The translations under genes and the position numbers were made by a program. This document shows, piece after piece, positions 41,991-53,716 of a stretch of 64,000 nt of DNA. Below the pieces are notes generated by a model, which did no database searches, was not told where the DNA came from, and worked only from the letters and a program-made list of their open reading frames with translations. How positions within the stretch are numbered: position 1 is the first letter of the stretch; each line of letters opens with the position of its first letter. This DNA comes from Ischnura elegans (lineage: Eukaryota > Arthropoda > Insecta > Odonata > Coenagrionidae). The stretch covers positions 74,582,120-74,646,119 of the forward strand of contig NC_060259.1 of NCBI RefSeq assembly GCF_921293095.1. Reading direction: 5' to 3'.

Positions 41991-42275
41991 GGACATTCTT
42001 CTCTGTATGTGAGCTCCTTCTTAGTTGTGTTATCTTTTCCATATCCGACACCGACATGATCCTAGTCCGTAGAGGACAACTGACGACACTCTTACGTGTA
42101 ACTCCTCCTAGTAGTATCGCTTTGCACAGGTTAGATGACCTTTAGGACGGTTAACTTGCCACTCAGATATGAAAAAATGACCCTACTCTCCTATACCAGG
42201 CACAGCGGGATAAGAATGATGCTTATCGCTCGTTAAATTATCTCGTCAGGACATATACGGGCGAGCATCTTATTG

Positions 42276-42418
42276 AGCGAAAATTCCAGAGAGGAAAAAT
42301 ATCATTCGCCTTGACTGCGATTCGAACCCTGATCCCTCGATTTCCGGCTGAGTATAGAGGGCTCCGGGTTCGAATCCCGGTCAGGGCGAATGGTTTTTCT
42401 CTCTCTGGATTTTTCGCA
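42276..42418. repeat. Head-to-head pair of tRNA-like SINE heads
   Basis: Arms 42276-42330 and 42365-42418 are inverted, each holding a GGTTCGAATC-type B box and TCTCT...GGATTTTTCGC flank. The pair forms a palindrome about 143 bases long directly beside the family C element at 42424. Confidence 0.65.
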
Positions 42419-42423
42419 AAATA

Positions 42424-43079
42424 GGGTAGTTTCCTTCATCAAAGAAAACGAAAGGCATTGATTGCGATTCGTTACCCACCATTAGTTATTTGGTTACTAT
42501 ACAAATTATTTGGTTTTAGAAATCCTAGTTTAGACGAATGGCAATGGTCAATTTTAACCTCATTTGAAAGAGGCCAGATTGGCGCCCATACGATGCCACT
42601 ACCACGTGACGTCACATGGACCTAGATGCTATACGAGTAGTAAGGAGTTTTACATCGTCTGAGATTACCATGAGGCAGTGAGCTCAGAGAAAAATCTCTT
42701 AATAATCACCTATTAAAATTGCCTATGGTCGGAAAGTTTCCTTCGTTTGATAGGGTATTAATAATCCTTATTTAAGCCAAGCGCTACCTGTTAGCAGGGA
42801 ACTCTACGCTACCGCCATGCTCGGCAGCAATCAGACTGCATCGTAACGGCGTTCATAGACTCGCACCCAGGTGGCCTTACACAGCAGCAGCCAGACGTCA
42901 CACGGGCTTTTTCCATCATTCATACTTAGCCGTCGCGTTTTCGCGCGCTTGAAAATTTTCACTTTTCATTAAATTGCGAAAAATCGATATTGTCATTTAA
43001 AAATCTAAAAGCGTGACATACGTACTCCAGGAGTAATAATATTTCGATTTAGGCAATAAAAAATTATAGGAAACCACCC
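42424..43079. mobile_element. Family C MITE, second copy
   Basis: It matches 22073-22734 over its full length (GGGTAGTTTCCTTCATC to GGAAACCACCC). TA borders the left end; the right border is TG, one base changed. Confidence 0.7.
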
Positions 43080-43651
43080 TGTTGAGCAATTCAGAAGGTT
43101 GAATTTCAGAATTTTATTTGTTCAATTTTTTTCACTGTGAATCTAGACAACGATCTTGGTAATCTTAAATACTATCCTTGAATAAAAATAATTTAACATT
43201 TTATTTTTAATAAATCCAACGAAATGAAGCACAGATTGACGTAATTACTCAGTAAATACGCATTTTGAACAATATCGCGTGAGTTAAAAAATTGAAAACC
43301 GCCGTAATAAATTCGTGCATTGCTGGTGACTACGTAAAGTTATCACCGTGGCTATTCCCGGTATTCTTAAATTTGTGTAATTTATTGTTTGATTTTTATT
43401 ATTTTTCACTTGGGCCGAAAACTATTTTTTTGAAAATTTGAAATGTTTAATTCAAAGCATACGTAAAAATATAAACTAATATGTTTTATTCGTAAAATTT
43501 TTCAATCATGATGATGGAAGAACGCACAAAATTATCTAATTTTCCACAATTAAATCAGTAAGTCCTGAGAATGACGGTTACTCGTCAAAACCTAGGTCGG
43601 TGGAAGTTTGATTGCGGTGTGAAATAATACCTACAAAAGATTGTGTTCTTC

Positions 43652-43937
43652 CATGGGCGTACCCGGCGAGGGGCAGGAGAGGGGAGGTACCCACCTCCCC
43701 TAGAAGCAAAGGTAAATTTAATTCAAAGCGAAAAATTGTGAACAGATTTTCTTTAAATCCAAAAAAAGTGATATTAGTATAAAACATGTAATTTAAAAAA
43801 ATCGGATCAAATGATTTTAAAAACTAATAAAGCGCTGTATCAATTTTCTTGAAAATTTGGTTTCATTACCTTTTCTGTGTAATAACTTGAGCGACCGCGG
43901 CTTGCCCCCTCTACTTTTGATCCTGGGTACGCCATTG
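43652..43937. mobile_element. hAT-D MITE, complete
   Basis: Ends CATGGGCGTACCC and GGGTACGCCATTG; 286 bases; target duplication TGTTCTTC (43644-43651) and TGTTCATC (43938-43945). Confidence 0.85.
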
Positions 43938-44012
43938 TGTTCATCTATCATTACGCAAAAAGCTTATGGGATCGCATTTGTTGCAAAAATTTTATCCATG
44001 CATGGGCGGGTA

Positions 44013-44080
44013 CATGGGCGTATCCAGCAAGGGGCAGGAGGGGGCAGCTAGAAGCAAAAATCGCAAATATCTTTTGCGAT
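44013..44080. mobile_element. hAT-D MITE, left fragment
   Basis: It begins CATGGGCGTATCCAGC and continues through GGGGCAGGAGGGGG and AGAAGCAAAAATCGC before similarity ends. Confidence 0.65.
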
Positions 44081-44239
44081 TTGTCAAAATAGGTGAAACA
44101 ATGCTCAACAATGATAAGTGTAGAAAATGAAAAATGCAGAGAAAATACAATATGAATATAAATTATACAAATGGAAAAAGAAAAGCATGCATTGAGTTGC
44201 CTGCGCGAGTGCCGACATTAATTCTATGCATCGAGAAAT

Positions 44240-44483
44240 CATGGGCGTACCCAGCGAGGGGTAGGAGGGGGCTGCTGCCCTCCCCCCCACATAGGAGCAA
44301 AAATCGCAAATATCTTTAAGGAACATAATATTTTATCAAGCAAATAATTTTAAAAACTAATAAAGAGCTGTTAAAGTTTCCTTAAAATGTTGATTTCATT
44401 CACCTTTTCCATACTTAAATCTTACCTAATACTTGAACAACCATGGCTTGCCCCCCCCCCTACTTTTGATCCAGGGTTCGCTT
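44240..44483. mobile_element. hAT-D MITE, third copy
   Basis: It begins CATGGGCGTACCCAGCG and shares AAAAACTAATAAAG and CTTTTGATCCAGGGTTCG with the complete copy. The right end is degraded. Confidence 0.7.
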
Positions 44484-45680
44484 TTGGACGGGTATGGACG
44501 ATTATGGACGGATATCAGTTGGTGACAGCACTGCCAGTAGAGCGTTGACCTCAGCGCAAATATCACATCTCCTTGTCCTCCCCCTATTCAGCTACTTTGC
44601 GAGAGGGTTATCTCTCTCGTAAGTAATCTCGCAAGAGTCATCACTTAGAGTCTGGGTGCTGTCACCTGGCCCGCCGACGTGTCACCACTAGAAACTCAGT
44701 GCTTCAGGTAGGGGCGGGTGGTGTACCTAGGATGTAGTGTACCTAAGAACATTTGCAACTACCGGCAAGTTCTGCGACCGAGCGGCTTTAAACTAAGCCA
44801 TTACGTGAAAGATGTGCTAGAGTGCAAAACAGGTCAATTATGAGTCCACATGGGTTATCCTTACAAAGAGGACGCTAGTCTGAGGTTTTTGTCGCTGAAA
44901 AGTAAATATTTTTAGTTGTATAACCAAGTCTTTTACCGAAAATCGATCACATCAGCAGTGGTTATCGTAGCACAGGTGAAATTGACTTATAATTGTGGGT
45001 ATTATTAGATACTTATTTGGTATTTTAGACGTTTTTTTTGGTATTAACGAGATAGATCAGCCGAAATTAAAAATGGCTACCCGTTGTACCAAGGAACATG
45101 TTCCTATGCTTGTGATTTTTGTAGTCAGCCGTAATTTATGATCTAATATTCACAAATTTACTATTTTGTGATACATTCATTATGTAATTGGACTTTAGAG
45201 AATGATATTAATTTTGGAGGGTAACTTAAGTTTATTTTTACTTGAAAGGAGTTATATTTTGAAATTGAGTTTTTACCTAAGCTACATTTATTTTCTTTAT
45301 GTTGCACTTCAATGTGCTTTCAAATTTAATAAAAAACTACATATTGATTTTCATTTTTCACGCTTTTAATTCCTGTTCTCACCAATCTAACTCGTTTTCC
45401 TCGGTGCGATAGGAAGTGTTCCTAGGTACAGGAACAAGATGCACCCAGGAACAATTGCAAACACTTTTAGAAGTTTAAATTAGATCCATTAATAGTAAAG
45501 GTGCAAGTCCAAAACTTAAAACTTATGTTAAGTAATGTTGGATTTATGATTAAAATGGATGCTGGATGATTAAATTGTTACTATTAGGCTGAATATTAAG
45601 TAAATATCTATTAAAATGCGACCGAAGTGGCAACAGAAATAAGCCTTGTTAGAACGTAGGTTTCCGCGGCGATGGTTTGA

Positions 45681-45865
45681 TCTCTGCATTTCTTCAGGGT
45701 TTTCTTCCGCGTCAGCTTGTTTGTAAACAACAGTTTCTTTCGACCTGAAGACCTGACCTGGAGGCCTGACCTGGCCTTCGACCTGAAGACGCTGGCAGGG
45801 TAGCCAGCGAAACTGTTGTCTACAAACAGGATGACGCGGAAGAAAACCCTGAAGAAATGCAGAGA
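45681..45865. repeat. Foldback element with internal short repeats
   Basis: Arms 45681-45737 and 45809-45865 are inverted (TCTCTGCATTTCTTCAGG against CCTGAAGAAATGCAGAGA). The centre repeats TCGACCTGAAGAC twice and GCCTGACCTGG or a variant twice. Confidence 0.75.
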
Positions 45866-45899
45866 AATCAGCCTTCTTTGGGATGGAATTGGGCCTTCT

Positions 45900-46330
45900 C
45901 TATGCAGTCCCCTTGCACCTGATGTAAAGGCCATAATGTATTCGCTTCCGTTCCCGCGATAGCAGCGAAAATGCGGGCGCGGACGCGAAGCCACCCTCGC
46001 GGGGGAAGAGACGTTGACTCGGTCTCTGCGTGCAACATGGGGAGGAGCCGCAGCGCGGTGTGAGTCGTGTCTGGGGGTAAGGGAAGGGGTGTGGGGATGG
46101 GAGATAAGAGAGGAGGGGTGGGTGCGAGGGAGGTGACTAAGTGCCCATAAAATGCGCTGCCGGCCGACGGCGCTGGGAACTCCGCCACATGCCGCACAGA
46201 AATACCGCGGCCCCCAACCCCTCCCGCTGAAGAGCGCGCTCATCAGCCGACACCGGAGGGGCAAGAGGCGATCGATGTTGATTGGGAATGATTTGAGGTG
46301 GTGTCCCGGCCGGCGGCAATAACGGGTGCC
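45900..46330. promoter_or_regulatory. GC/CpG-rich block, candidate promoter
   Basis: Composition changes sharply to CG-rich here. The 217-codon minus-strand frame over it has no recognisable domain, is low in complexity and overlaps a foldback at its end, so I do not call it a gene. The plus strand has donor-like sites (GGGG|GTAAGG at about 46075). It may be the promoter of Su(H) or of an unseen non-coding transcript. Confidence 0.3.
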
Positions 46331-46879
46331 CTGGTGGTACTCATCGCACCATCCTCCGCCGCTGAAACGTGGTGGAACACTGGAAAACCTCTATGTGTTC
46401 CATTAGGAAAGACTGATCCATCCAAATACGACAGTTGTCATATAAATAGTATTAAATATCAGCCTTTCTTTCGGGTATATCTTTGCTAGATTTGTTTCAG
46501 AGTTATAATTTCTTGAAAATGCCCAAGGAAATTTTCTTGCAGAAATTTAGTTGTGATCTATTGTTTAACTTAATTTTTTTCTGATTTTTCTCTTCCTCTT
46601 GTTCGATTCTGTTTGCTCTCATTGATTACCCGAGGGTATTTTTACTTTCGATGCATCGTTTTTGCTTTTTGTAGAAAATGTGTTGTGCTTTTTGTGCCAT
46701 GTGTATTTTATTTTTTTGTTTGAGTAGAAATTGTTGTTTTTTCAATTTTCTCTCATGGAGAAACCCAGAGCATACGTAAACTTTCATTCATTGGGTTGTC
46801 GTCGTCGTCGCTTTATTTTTTATTTTTATTTTATCTATTTACGACGCCATCGAAGACAGCACTATATTGGCCATTTACA

Positions 46880-47060
46880 TCGGGGTTTTTCAACAAGTTT
46901 AAAAGTACGCGACCGTCCACATTTAGCCTTGGCTCTTCACCATCTGGGCCGAGGTTCAAATCCCGTCGGGAGTGGAAATTTGCAAGGATTTCTCTGATCC
47001 GTGTTTTAATGCTGTATGGAGGGAATTTACCGAAATATTTCGGTTTTCTCGGTGTTTTAA
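46880..47060 (+). repeat. SINE family S1, 5' part
   Basis: B box GGTTCAAATCCCG and the following TTTGCAAGGATTTCTCTGAT, TGCTGTATGGAGGGAA parallel the complete S1 copy at 60212. The A-box side is degenerate. Confidence 0.5.
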
Positions 47061-47325
47061 TTTATGATATTTGAAACTTCATTCAGTAAATTAGTTGAAC
47101 TAAAAATAATGCCTTAGTGTCTTGCATTCAATGATTAAGTTTTACTTTTTTGCATCCTGATCTGTGTATTAATGTTGTTTGGAGGGCAACGTTTTAAAAT
47201 ATTTCAATGCTCTCGGCTGTTTTAATTTATGGTAAATGTTTGAAACTCCATCGTGAGTAAATTAGTTGAACCAAAAATAATGCCCTTAATTTCTGGCATT
47301 TAATGATAAAGTTTTACATTTTCGT
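46995..47325 (+). repeat. Tandem duplication of about 160 bases
   Basis: 46995-47150 and 47156-47325 share CTGATC-GTGT-TTAATG, GGAGGG, TTTTAATTTATG, AGTAAATTAGTTGAAC and AAAAATAATGCC. It arises from the S1 SINE body. Confidence 0.65.
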
Positions 47326-47519
47326 TATACGGATTAGTTATCAATTACTTAACGAGAAATCATTCACTGTTTCGTTTTTTGAACAATGCTGTTGGATGAT
47401 AGAATAGAAAATGAAAATGGTGGCTAGGAGCTAGAAATTATCAACCGCATGAATTTTATCCTGCCAAATGAGTCATTCCTACCGCTGTAAGATTGCGAGG
47501 AAGATTTTCTGAGACTGCA

Positions 47520-47645
47520 GGATCGCAGTTTGATTGCTTTTTGGTGTTTTTTGTGCACCGCTTCGTCCGTCGGATGGGACGTTAAGTCGTGGTCCCTGAG
47601 GTACCTGTCGTAAAGAGTAGGATAGTGACAACGCATCTCTCCATC
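47520..47645 (+). repeat. SINE family S1, body fragment
   Basis: It contains CGTCCGTCGGATGGGACGTT then GTCGTGGTCCC, identical or nearly identical to the S1 element at 60352-60390, with no tRNA head. Confidence 0.6.
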
Positions 47646-47804
47646 CTAAATGTTTTTCCCACGCTTTTCTGTAGCGTGAAAGCTGTTGATCGCATCATCC
47701 GAATACCAAAAAAATAAAAACGATTCCGTATAATTGGTCAACAATTCACGAGTTGTAATGTAGACACTACCATGTGAACGGTGATGAAACTAAAAGTCCA
47801 AACA

Positions 47805-47880
47805 ATTGGAAATCGAACCTCTGGTCTTCGACTTTTCGGTCCACTACGCATACCATTGCGTCATCCAGGACGGTTAATTA
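47805..47880 (-). repeat. tRNA-like SINE head
   Basis: On the minus strand: GTCCTGGATGACGCAATGG, GTATGCGTAGTGGACC, and B box AGGTTCGATTTCC. Acceptor-stem pairing is poor. Confidence 0.45.
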
Positions 47881-48689
47881 AAATTTCCGTTTCTATTAAC
47901 GATCCTGGATAGCATTTTAATCTGCGCACATAACCTGAAAGTCTAAATACTGTATGGAATATGTATCTTTCACTTTCCTATTATACATCTTGACCCGCTC
48001 TTCTTGAGCTTTTTCTCCCGGTAGTTTTAGCCTGTGCGTTTTGTAGATTATGTGTGATTGTGTGTGAGTGAGTGAGAGCAAAGGTTTACCGGTTGAGAGG
48101 CTGTGTTTGGTCCCTGAAATCCTTTCCATTTCGCAAATCATTGCAGCGAATTCCGGGTCGATGTAAAACGGATAAGTGTAACTTGTTACGGCTTTTGGAG
48201 CATTTTGGAGTCAAGGCCGTAGAGCTCATTACTTCATATTCACTAAAGACTTTAGTTTCTATTCCAGTCGAGGTTGCTTTAAACGCATGGCTCAGTCGAG
48301 TTATTGCCCCTCCGTGAAATCTATTGATATTCATTTCAGCCGATATTCTTCAGCAAGAAAAACTGATACATCAAACTAATCTGGTTGTCATAAAAATACA
48401 ATTTTGTGAGAGGCTTTCCATTGGGTATATCAGAAGTAGATTTGTTACAAAGTTGTAACTACACAACACTGTCCGGTGTCAGGAAAATCCATTTGTCTGT
48501 GAAAATTTAAAAAGGTAAATATTTCCGTATCCGTTTTACGACTGCCTTGACATTCGTATTGGGCGAAGAAAATACATGTTTGCCGAGTCAATAGGAAAAC
48601 CGGATACGGAGACGCTTATTATTCCCCACATTAATTGGCATTCGGATTTTCCTGTCTTGTGATAGTATCTCTTTCCATAGATTCGCTAA

Positions 48690-48845
48690 ATCCAACGGGT
48701 TGTTCAAATTAATTATTAAAATACATGTCCAGAATACAACGCAATACAAATAGATATGGTGTTACTTTTCAAACTAATTATTCAATAACTTATCATAGTC
48801 TCAATCACTATTTATCGTCATTATTACTGGTTATCTAAGAAATGT
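48690..48845 (+). repeat. Dispersed repeat, copy 1
   Basis: It shares TGTCCAGAAT, ATATGGT-TTACTTTTCAAA, AATAACTTA-CATAGTC and CAATCACTATTTATCGTCAT with 52250-52375. The family is unknown. Confidence 0.55.
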
Positions 48846-49860
48846 ACTTCAGTTCGTTTAGTATTGTTTGTCATTGTTTACTCAATGTTTAAAATGTGGC
48901 CCTCTATTGCGACTCGTGCGCCTCACTCGGTCAGTGTTTGAACCCGTGGGTTGATTTGATAAGTGAGGATAGAACTCGCTTCGAGCTTGCCATCGACGTT
49001 TTATATTCCCGCATTCGAGGAAAGTTCCTTTCCTTGGGCCAGCTGTCTTTTCCCATGAAGTTTTCACGGAATCTGAATACCGCACCGCGATGATTTTGGA
49101 GGAACGATCGTACTGAGGACTCGCATAGATTTGAGCTCCGAACTCACAGCTCCGTGGCCTTGCCCTTAACCCACTACAGCTCAAATACAAATAAACTATC
49201 ATATTATTACAGAAAGGTCTTTTCAATACACGTTTTTCTTACACGTCTTACTTTCGTGTCTGTCTGTTTGCCTGTCTGTTTGTTACGGTGGAATTTTTTA
49301 ACTGGATTTTAACACATTAAACTACTAGCTAGAGCATTGAAACTTTATATCTAGCTCAGATCTTGATTAAAATGCATATTTATATGCTTTATGTCATTAT
49401 TCTGGCTAGATTTCAAAAAAATATTTACAAAATTAATTTTGTATGGAAAATTAATTCCACATTTTGCCACCGATGGTGTTGCAATCACATTTCAGCGAAT
49501 TTGTTGTCTGACATGTTGAATTCTGTGAAACATATAAGCGCATTTTTCAGAAAAATGTTACAAAAACATTAAAATTGTATAAAACTTAAATTTAAAAATC
49601 GAAAGAAATGTCTGAAATTTTTTTTTCATAATGTAAAATAAAATTTCGTATATTGATTCAATTAAAACTATTTCATTGTATTTTTGATAGATTTAAATCA
49701 TTTAAAAGTAAAAAGAAAAAAATAATATTATAAAGTAAAAAAATTTAAAAACAACGTTTTTCTCGCCAACTAAAAAGAAGAAAATAAATTCCTCTGTCCA
49801 TATCTGAGTCTCTATATGAATTGTTACTCAAACGGAAACATACTTTATGACAATCATTAA

Positions 49861-50394
49861 AACCAAAACGAAAAACGTTGGGCGCATGTAACATTACATT
49901 TAGTATTTACAATAGGTGACATTACTCTTAAAAATTCTTACTAAACTGCGATTTGATTTACCAACCATATTCTTATCTAAAATAAACAAATTCGCATAGT
50001 TGTAGACTTTACTGATCTTTGAGAACTAAAACAGAATGAAAAACGCTCAGATATAAACTCTTCAAACATTGCGTGTCAGGTAATAACACATACATGCATA
50101 ATTTCTGAATACTTAAACATTAAGTGATGACTTCTTGAATATTAACATCAATCAATCAACTCATTAGGTGCTAATTTCTAATACGTTCTGATGTTAAGTA
50201 CTGAGCATTAACTTCTCATTCAATATAAACTGAATTTTAAAAAACCTAAATAATAGTGAATAGTATCAATTAGTAGCAGATGTATAAATTTACATAACGA
50301 TGGAAAACCCAACTGTAAGTGATAATAATCCAAATTCATATTTATTGCAAGCTCTAAATGTAACCTTACATGCGCCCAGCGTTTTTCGTTTTCG
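49861..50394. mobile_element. TTAA-flanked element with ~39-base inverted ends
   Basis: Left AAAACGAAAAACGTTGGGCG and right CGCCCAGCGTTTTTCGTTTT are inverted and extend to CTAAATGTAA with three mismatches. TTAA lies at 49857-49860 and 50395-50398, suggesting a piggyBac-like mechanism; the outermost bases differ slightly. Confidence 0.65.
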
Positions 50395-51024
50395 TTAATA
50401 CTGCACGTACAGTGGTAAAGGAGGTATAATTTTAAACGCTGAATAACCGGCTTTTGTCGAAAAATACAATCTCATTCTAAAATTACCCTATTTACCTACC
50501 CATGAATTTGACTAAAATATTTTTATTTTTCCATGTAGATTACTCGCTAGAGGTATTTCGACACCACAATTTTTTTATAAACTAAAAAAATGGTTTAAAG
50601 ACCCGCTAAAACAGCATTGTTACTTCTAATGCTTGTCTTTAAAGAAGCATTGTATATTGCGTGCAATTTTGTAGTAACAGACGTCATGATTGGTCTGACT
50701 AGTACCAATCTCTCTCGCCTGTATTATATTCATGTTTTCGTATATTTTTACAAGGGAAAAAAGTATAAAGGAAGTACGCTATGATACACCTTCTTCTCTA
50801 TTTAAACCCCAATTAAACCGTTTCCTTAGCATACTTATTCCCTGATAGCGTGAAAGAATGAAATTTTCCCAATTTTTTTATTTCGAACATTAAGTAAGTC
50901 AGCAACAAATAAACTGGCGTAGTATAGTATAAAAATAAACTGGCGTAATAAAGTAGCGGGCGTGATTTCGTGGAAATCCTTTGTTGTAAGAGTTGTAGGA
51001 ATGAAAACTTAGCTTTTTTCACAT

Positions 51025-51137
51025 GGTTTTTTTATTTTTTCGATCATGGTTTCCTTCTCCATGTTACATCATCTATGTAACACTGAGAAACATTACCTTG
51101 ATAAGGTTATGCTGTAACGAAACCATGATCTGGAAGA
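51025..51137. mobile_element. Small foldback with hammerhead-like motif
   Basis: TTTTTCGATCATGGTTTCC at 51043 is inverted against GGAAACCATGATC-type sequence at 51118. The plus strand 51096-51131 reads CCTTGATAAGG, GTTA...TAAC stem, GAAACCATGATC, in hammerhead order. Confidence 0.6.
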
Positions 51138-51354
51138 ATAAAACACCATTTGAAAAATCAAAGTATTAATTACTTCGACTCCTACTAAAAATAAACTTTG
51201 TGATAACAATATTTTTGCTGGACGCGACAAGTTAAAAGCTCAGGCTTATAACGTTCAAATTTCCCTCTAGTTGTTAACTATCTATCTAATTTATCTATCC
51301 TTTATGTATGTACTACAAATGGTTATTTATGTACAAGTTTCAATGGCATAATAT

Positions 51355-51857
51355 TAGGGATGTGCGAGTAGTGCTTTTTGATCTTGAGTCGAGTATCGAG
51401 TTATTTTTCTGAAAATTACTCGCGAGTATCTAGTCGAGTCTGGTTATTTCTGGATCTGGCAATATGATAATGTATGCACCAACTTAATCTCAATTTTCCA
51501 TCCCCTTTTGAATTTTCCATTCTGAATGCTTAGTTTAATATAAAAAGGAAAATATTATGAGGAATATCGATTTTAATTGCATTAGAATTAGGAGATAAAT
51601 GAAAATTAATGTGTCTTGAACAGTTCAACAACCACAGTTGAAATGAATTAACCTCTACTAATATGTCGTCACTTCAATTAATACATATGATTATGTATCC
51701 AAACGACCAAAAAGAGCCCTGAATAAAAGCATTTGCGCCACTGTAATAATGTTTCATGATGGTGCCTCCTGTCGGCAGATTTCTGAACTTACTGACCTTG
51801 GCATGCTGTATAACCGAAACTACTCGACTCGAGTTTTCGAGTACTCGCACATCCCTA
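51355..51857. mobile_element. hAT-E MITE, complete
   Basis: Ends TAGGGATGTGCGAGTA and TACTCGCACATCCCTA; 503 bases; exact 8-base target duplication CATAATAT (51347-51354 and 51858-51865). The ends are rich in ACTCG/CGAGT repeats. Confidence 0.9.
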
Positions 51858-52014
51858 CATAATATGTTGCCAACAAAACCAGGTGAAAGTTATCTTGTTT
51901 TTATTTATTTCAGCATAAAAACTCGAGGAAAGGGCTTTGAGCGATCACTTATAAGTAAATAAGAGAGTTGTTTTAAAAATTAAGACACACATCAAAAGGG
52001 ATACACAAAAAAGT

Positions 52015-52135
52015 TTATCAGACGTTTCAGTGGGGGAAACCAGTAGGTATTCTCAGTGAGAGAAAAATGGTTTTCCGCGAACCCTTCTCTCTCATTGATA
52101 ATTGTGGTTTTTCACACTGAAACGTCTGATAAACT
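52015..52135. repeat. Foldback around a short spacer
   Basis: AAGTTTATCAGACGTTTCAG at 52011 is inverted against CTGAAACGTCTGATAAACTT at 52114. It is distantly like the hammerhead-like family (TTGATAA, TGTG/CACA stem, CTGAAAC, GTC). Confidence 0.6.
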
Positions 52136-52249
52136 TGATTTCTGCCGCGTTGCCCCTTTTTCTGTGTGTCTGTATTTTTAAAACTATTTATTTATTTATC
52201 TTAGAATAAGCATGCAAAATACTGATGGAAGAGGAATTGTTAACCTTAT

Positions 52250-52375
52250 TACTGTCCAGAATTCAACCCAATGCAAAAATATATGGTATTACTTTTCAAA
52301 GTCATTCACCAATAACTTACCATAGTCGCAATCACTATTTATCGTCATTATCTCAGATTATCAAGGATATATGCT
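52250..52375 (+). repeat. Dispersed repeat, copy 2
   Basis: Partner of 48690-48845, in the same orientation, 3.5 kb away. Confidence 0.55.
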
Positions 52376-53092
52376 AAAAGTGATTTAGTGGAAAAGTGTC
52401 AGATTTTTCAGGTAAAACACACAACTCAGACGCATTTGAATCACTAAAAGAAACCGTTTCAAATAATAAAAGTATAAAGATTCATTCATGCGGCTATCCG
52501 GTAAAATCAGATGAGTCATTTGAGAGCAAAAAAATGCAATGACGTAGAATTAATAAAAATCATAAATAAAAATTTATATGCCGCATGTATCAATCAAAAT
52601 GGAATAGCCATCAAAACAGCGTGAAAAAAGTAGGGCATCTTAAGGGAAAAGGGACGATTTTCCATGCATTGGTTAAATATGACGGTGCCGCCATACCTGA
52701 GACCTACTGTTTCCAGACGAGAGCTATTGGATGCGCTTTCTTTTACAACTGGAAATAGTTTTGCCCTTAAGAAGTGACGCAAGATCGTCAAATGGTCGAT
52801 CGTTTTCCCCTCATCACATTCCTGTTTTCTTCTCCTGTTCTCATCATTTCATATGCCCTTCCTCAGTTTTCATATTCTGTACCTAATCTTTCTCGTTCTG
52901 TCTCCATTTCGGCCACGTCAGCTCCCAAACTGTCTCTCCCTTCCTGTAAATTCGCCATCCTATCTCGTAGACACGTACAGCTTTCAAACGGCAGGTGGTG
53001 CATGTCTAGTGGGCTGTCTAAGGTCTCATTCACGCGGTGGCTTAGGTGCTGGCTTACCGGGGTTAAAGTCTTGTTGGAGATTAAACCCTTAA

Positions 53093-53716
53093 CCAGTGAC
53101 GTAAAATATTTTTTACACTACCAGTGACGTGCGGTCTGGCAGACCGCAATAATACAAAAATTCGTAAAACGTTACAAAGTCATTTTTATTGCTTAGTTTA
53201 ACGTTTCTTAGACATCTCAACTGTTATAAAACTTATATTCTATATGTATAAACTTATGCATTCCAAATACGTACCAAATTTTTCAGTAAAATTGTTATTG
53301 AATACAGAATAAATAAACTGATATAAAAAACTTGAGTTATTCTGTTAATTATGGTACTTTTTTAATTAAGCACTTAATTATCCACGTAATATAACTAAAA
53401 TGCTTCCTTGCACATCATTATTGACTATTATTCTCGAAAAATCAGTAGGAATTGTTTTTAACAACTTTTTGAATTATCTACACCAGCATTACGTTTATCG
53501 GTTTTCCAATTTATTGACGTGAGGTCTCACAGACCGCTATTAACATTCAGTAGCGAATTTTCAGAAATAAAAAATACGAACGCTGAATTTAAAGTGTGCT
53601 GTCCTTATTATACAAAATTACGACGCTCACGAGGATTATAGATGTTTTGCGATATCAATTTTGAAAATATTCGTAATTTTAGAGACGCAGCGGTCTCTGA
53701 GACCGCACGTCACCGG
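53093..53716. mobile_element. TTAA-flanked MITE with subterminal palindromes
   Basis: Ends CCAGTGACGT and ACGTCACCGG are bordered by TTAA (53089-53092, 53717-53720). Palindromes GCGGTCTGGCAGACCGC (53131) and GCGGTCTCTGAGACCGC (53691) sit near the ends, and a third related block (GTGAGGTCTCACAGACCGC) lies at 53519. 624 bases, non-coding. Confidence 0.75.

Noticed and set aside
45611..46264. 217-codon minus-strand open frame, the longest in the window
   Set aside because: GC-rich composition lengthens frames on every strand here; no domain is visible, several overlapping frames look equally good, and the end runs into a foldback repeat.
52850..53020. Short minus-strand frame with charged, coiled-coil-like composition (LQEGRDSLGADV, EMETERERL)
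   Set aside because: Only about 46 codons from ATG to stop, with stops just upstream; no family recognised and no splice support.
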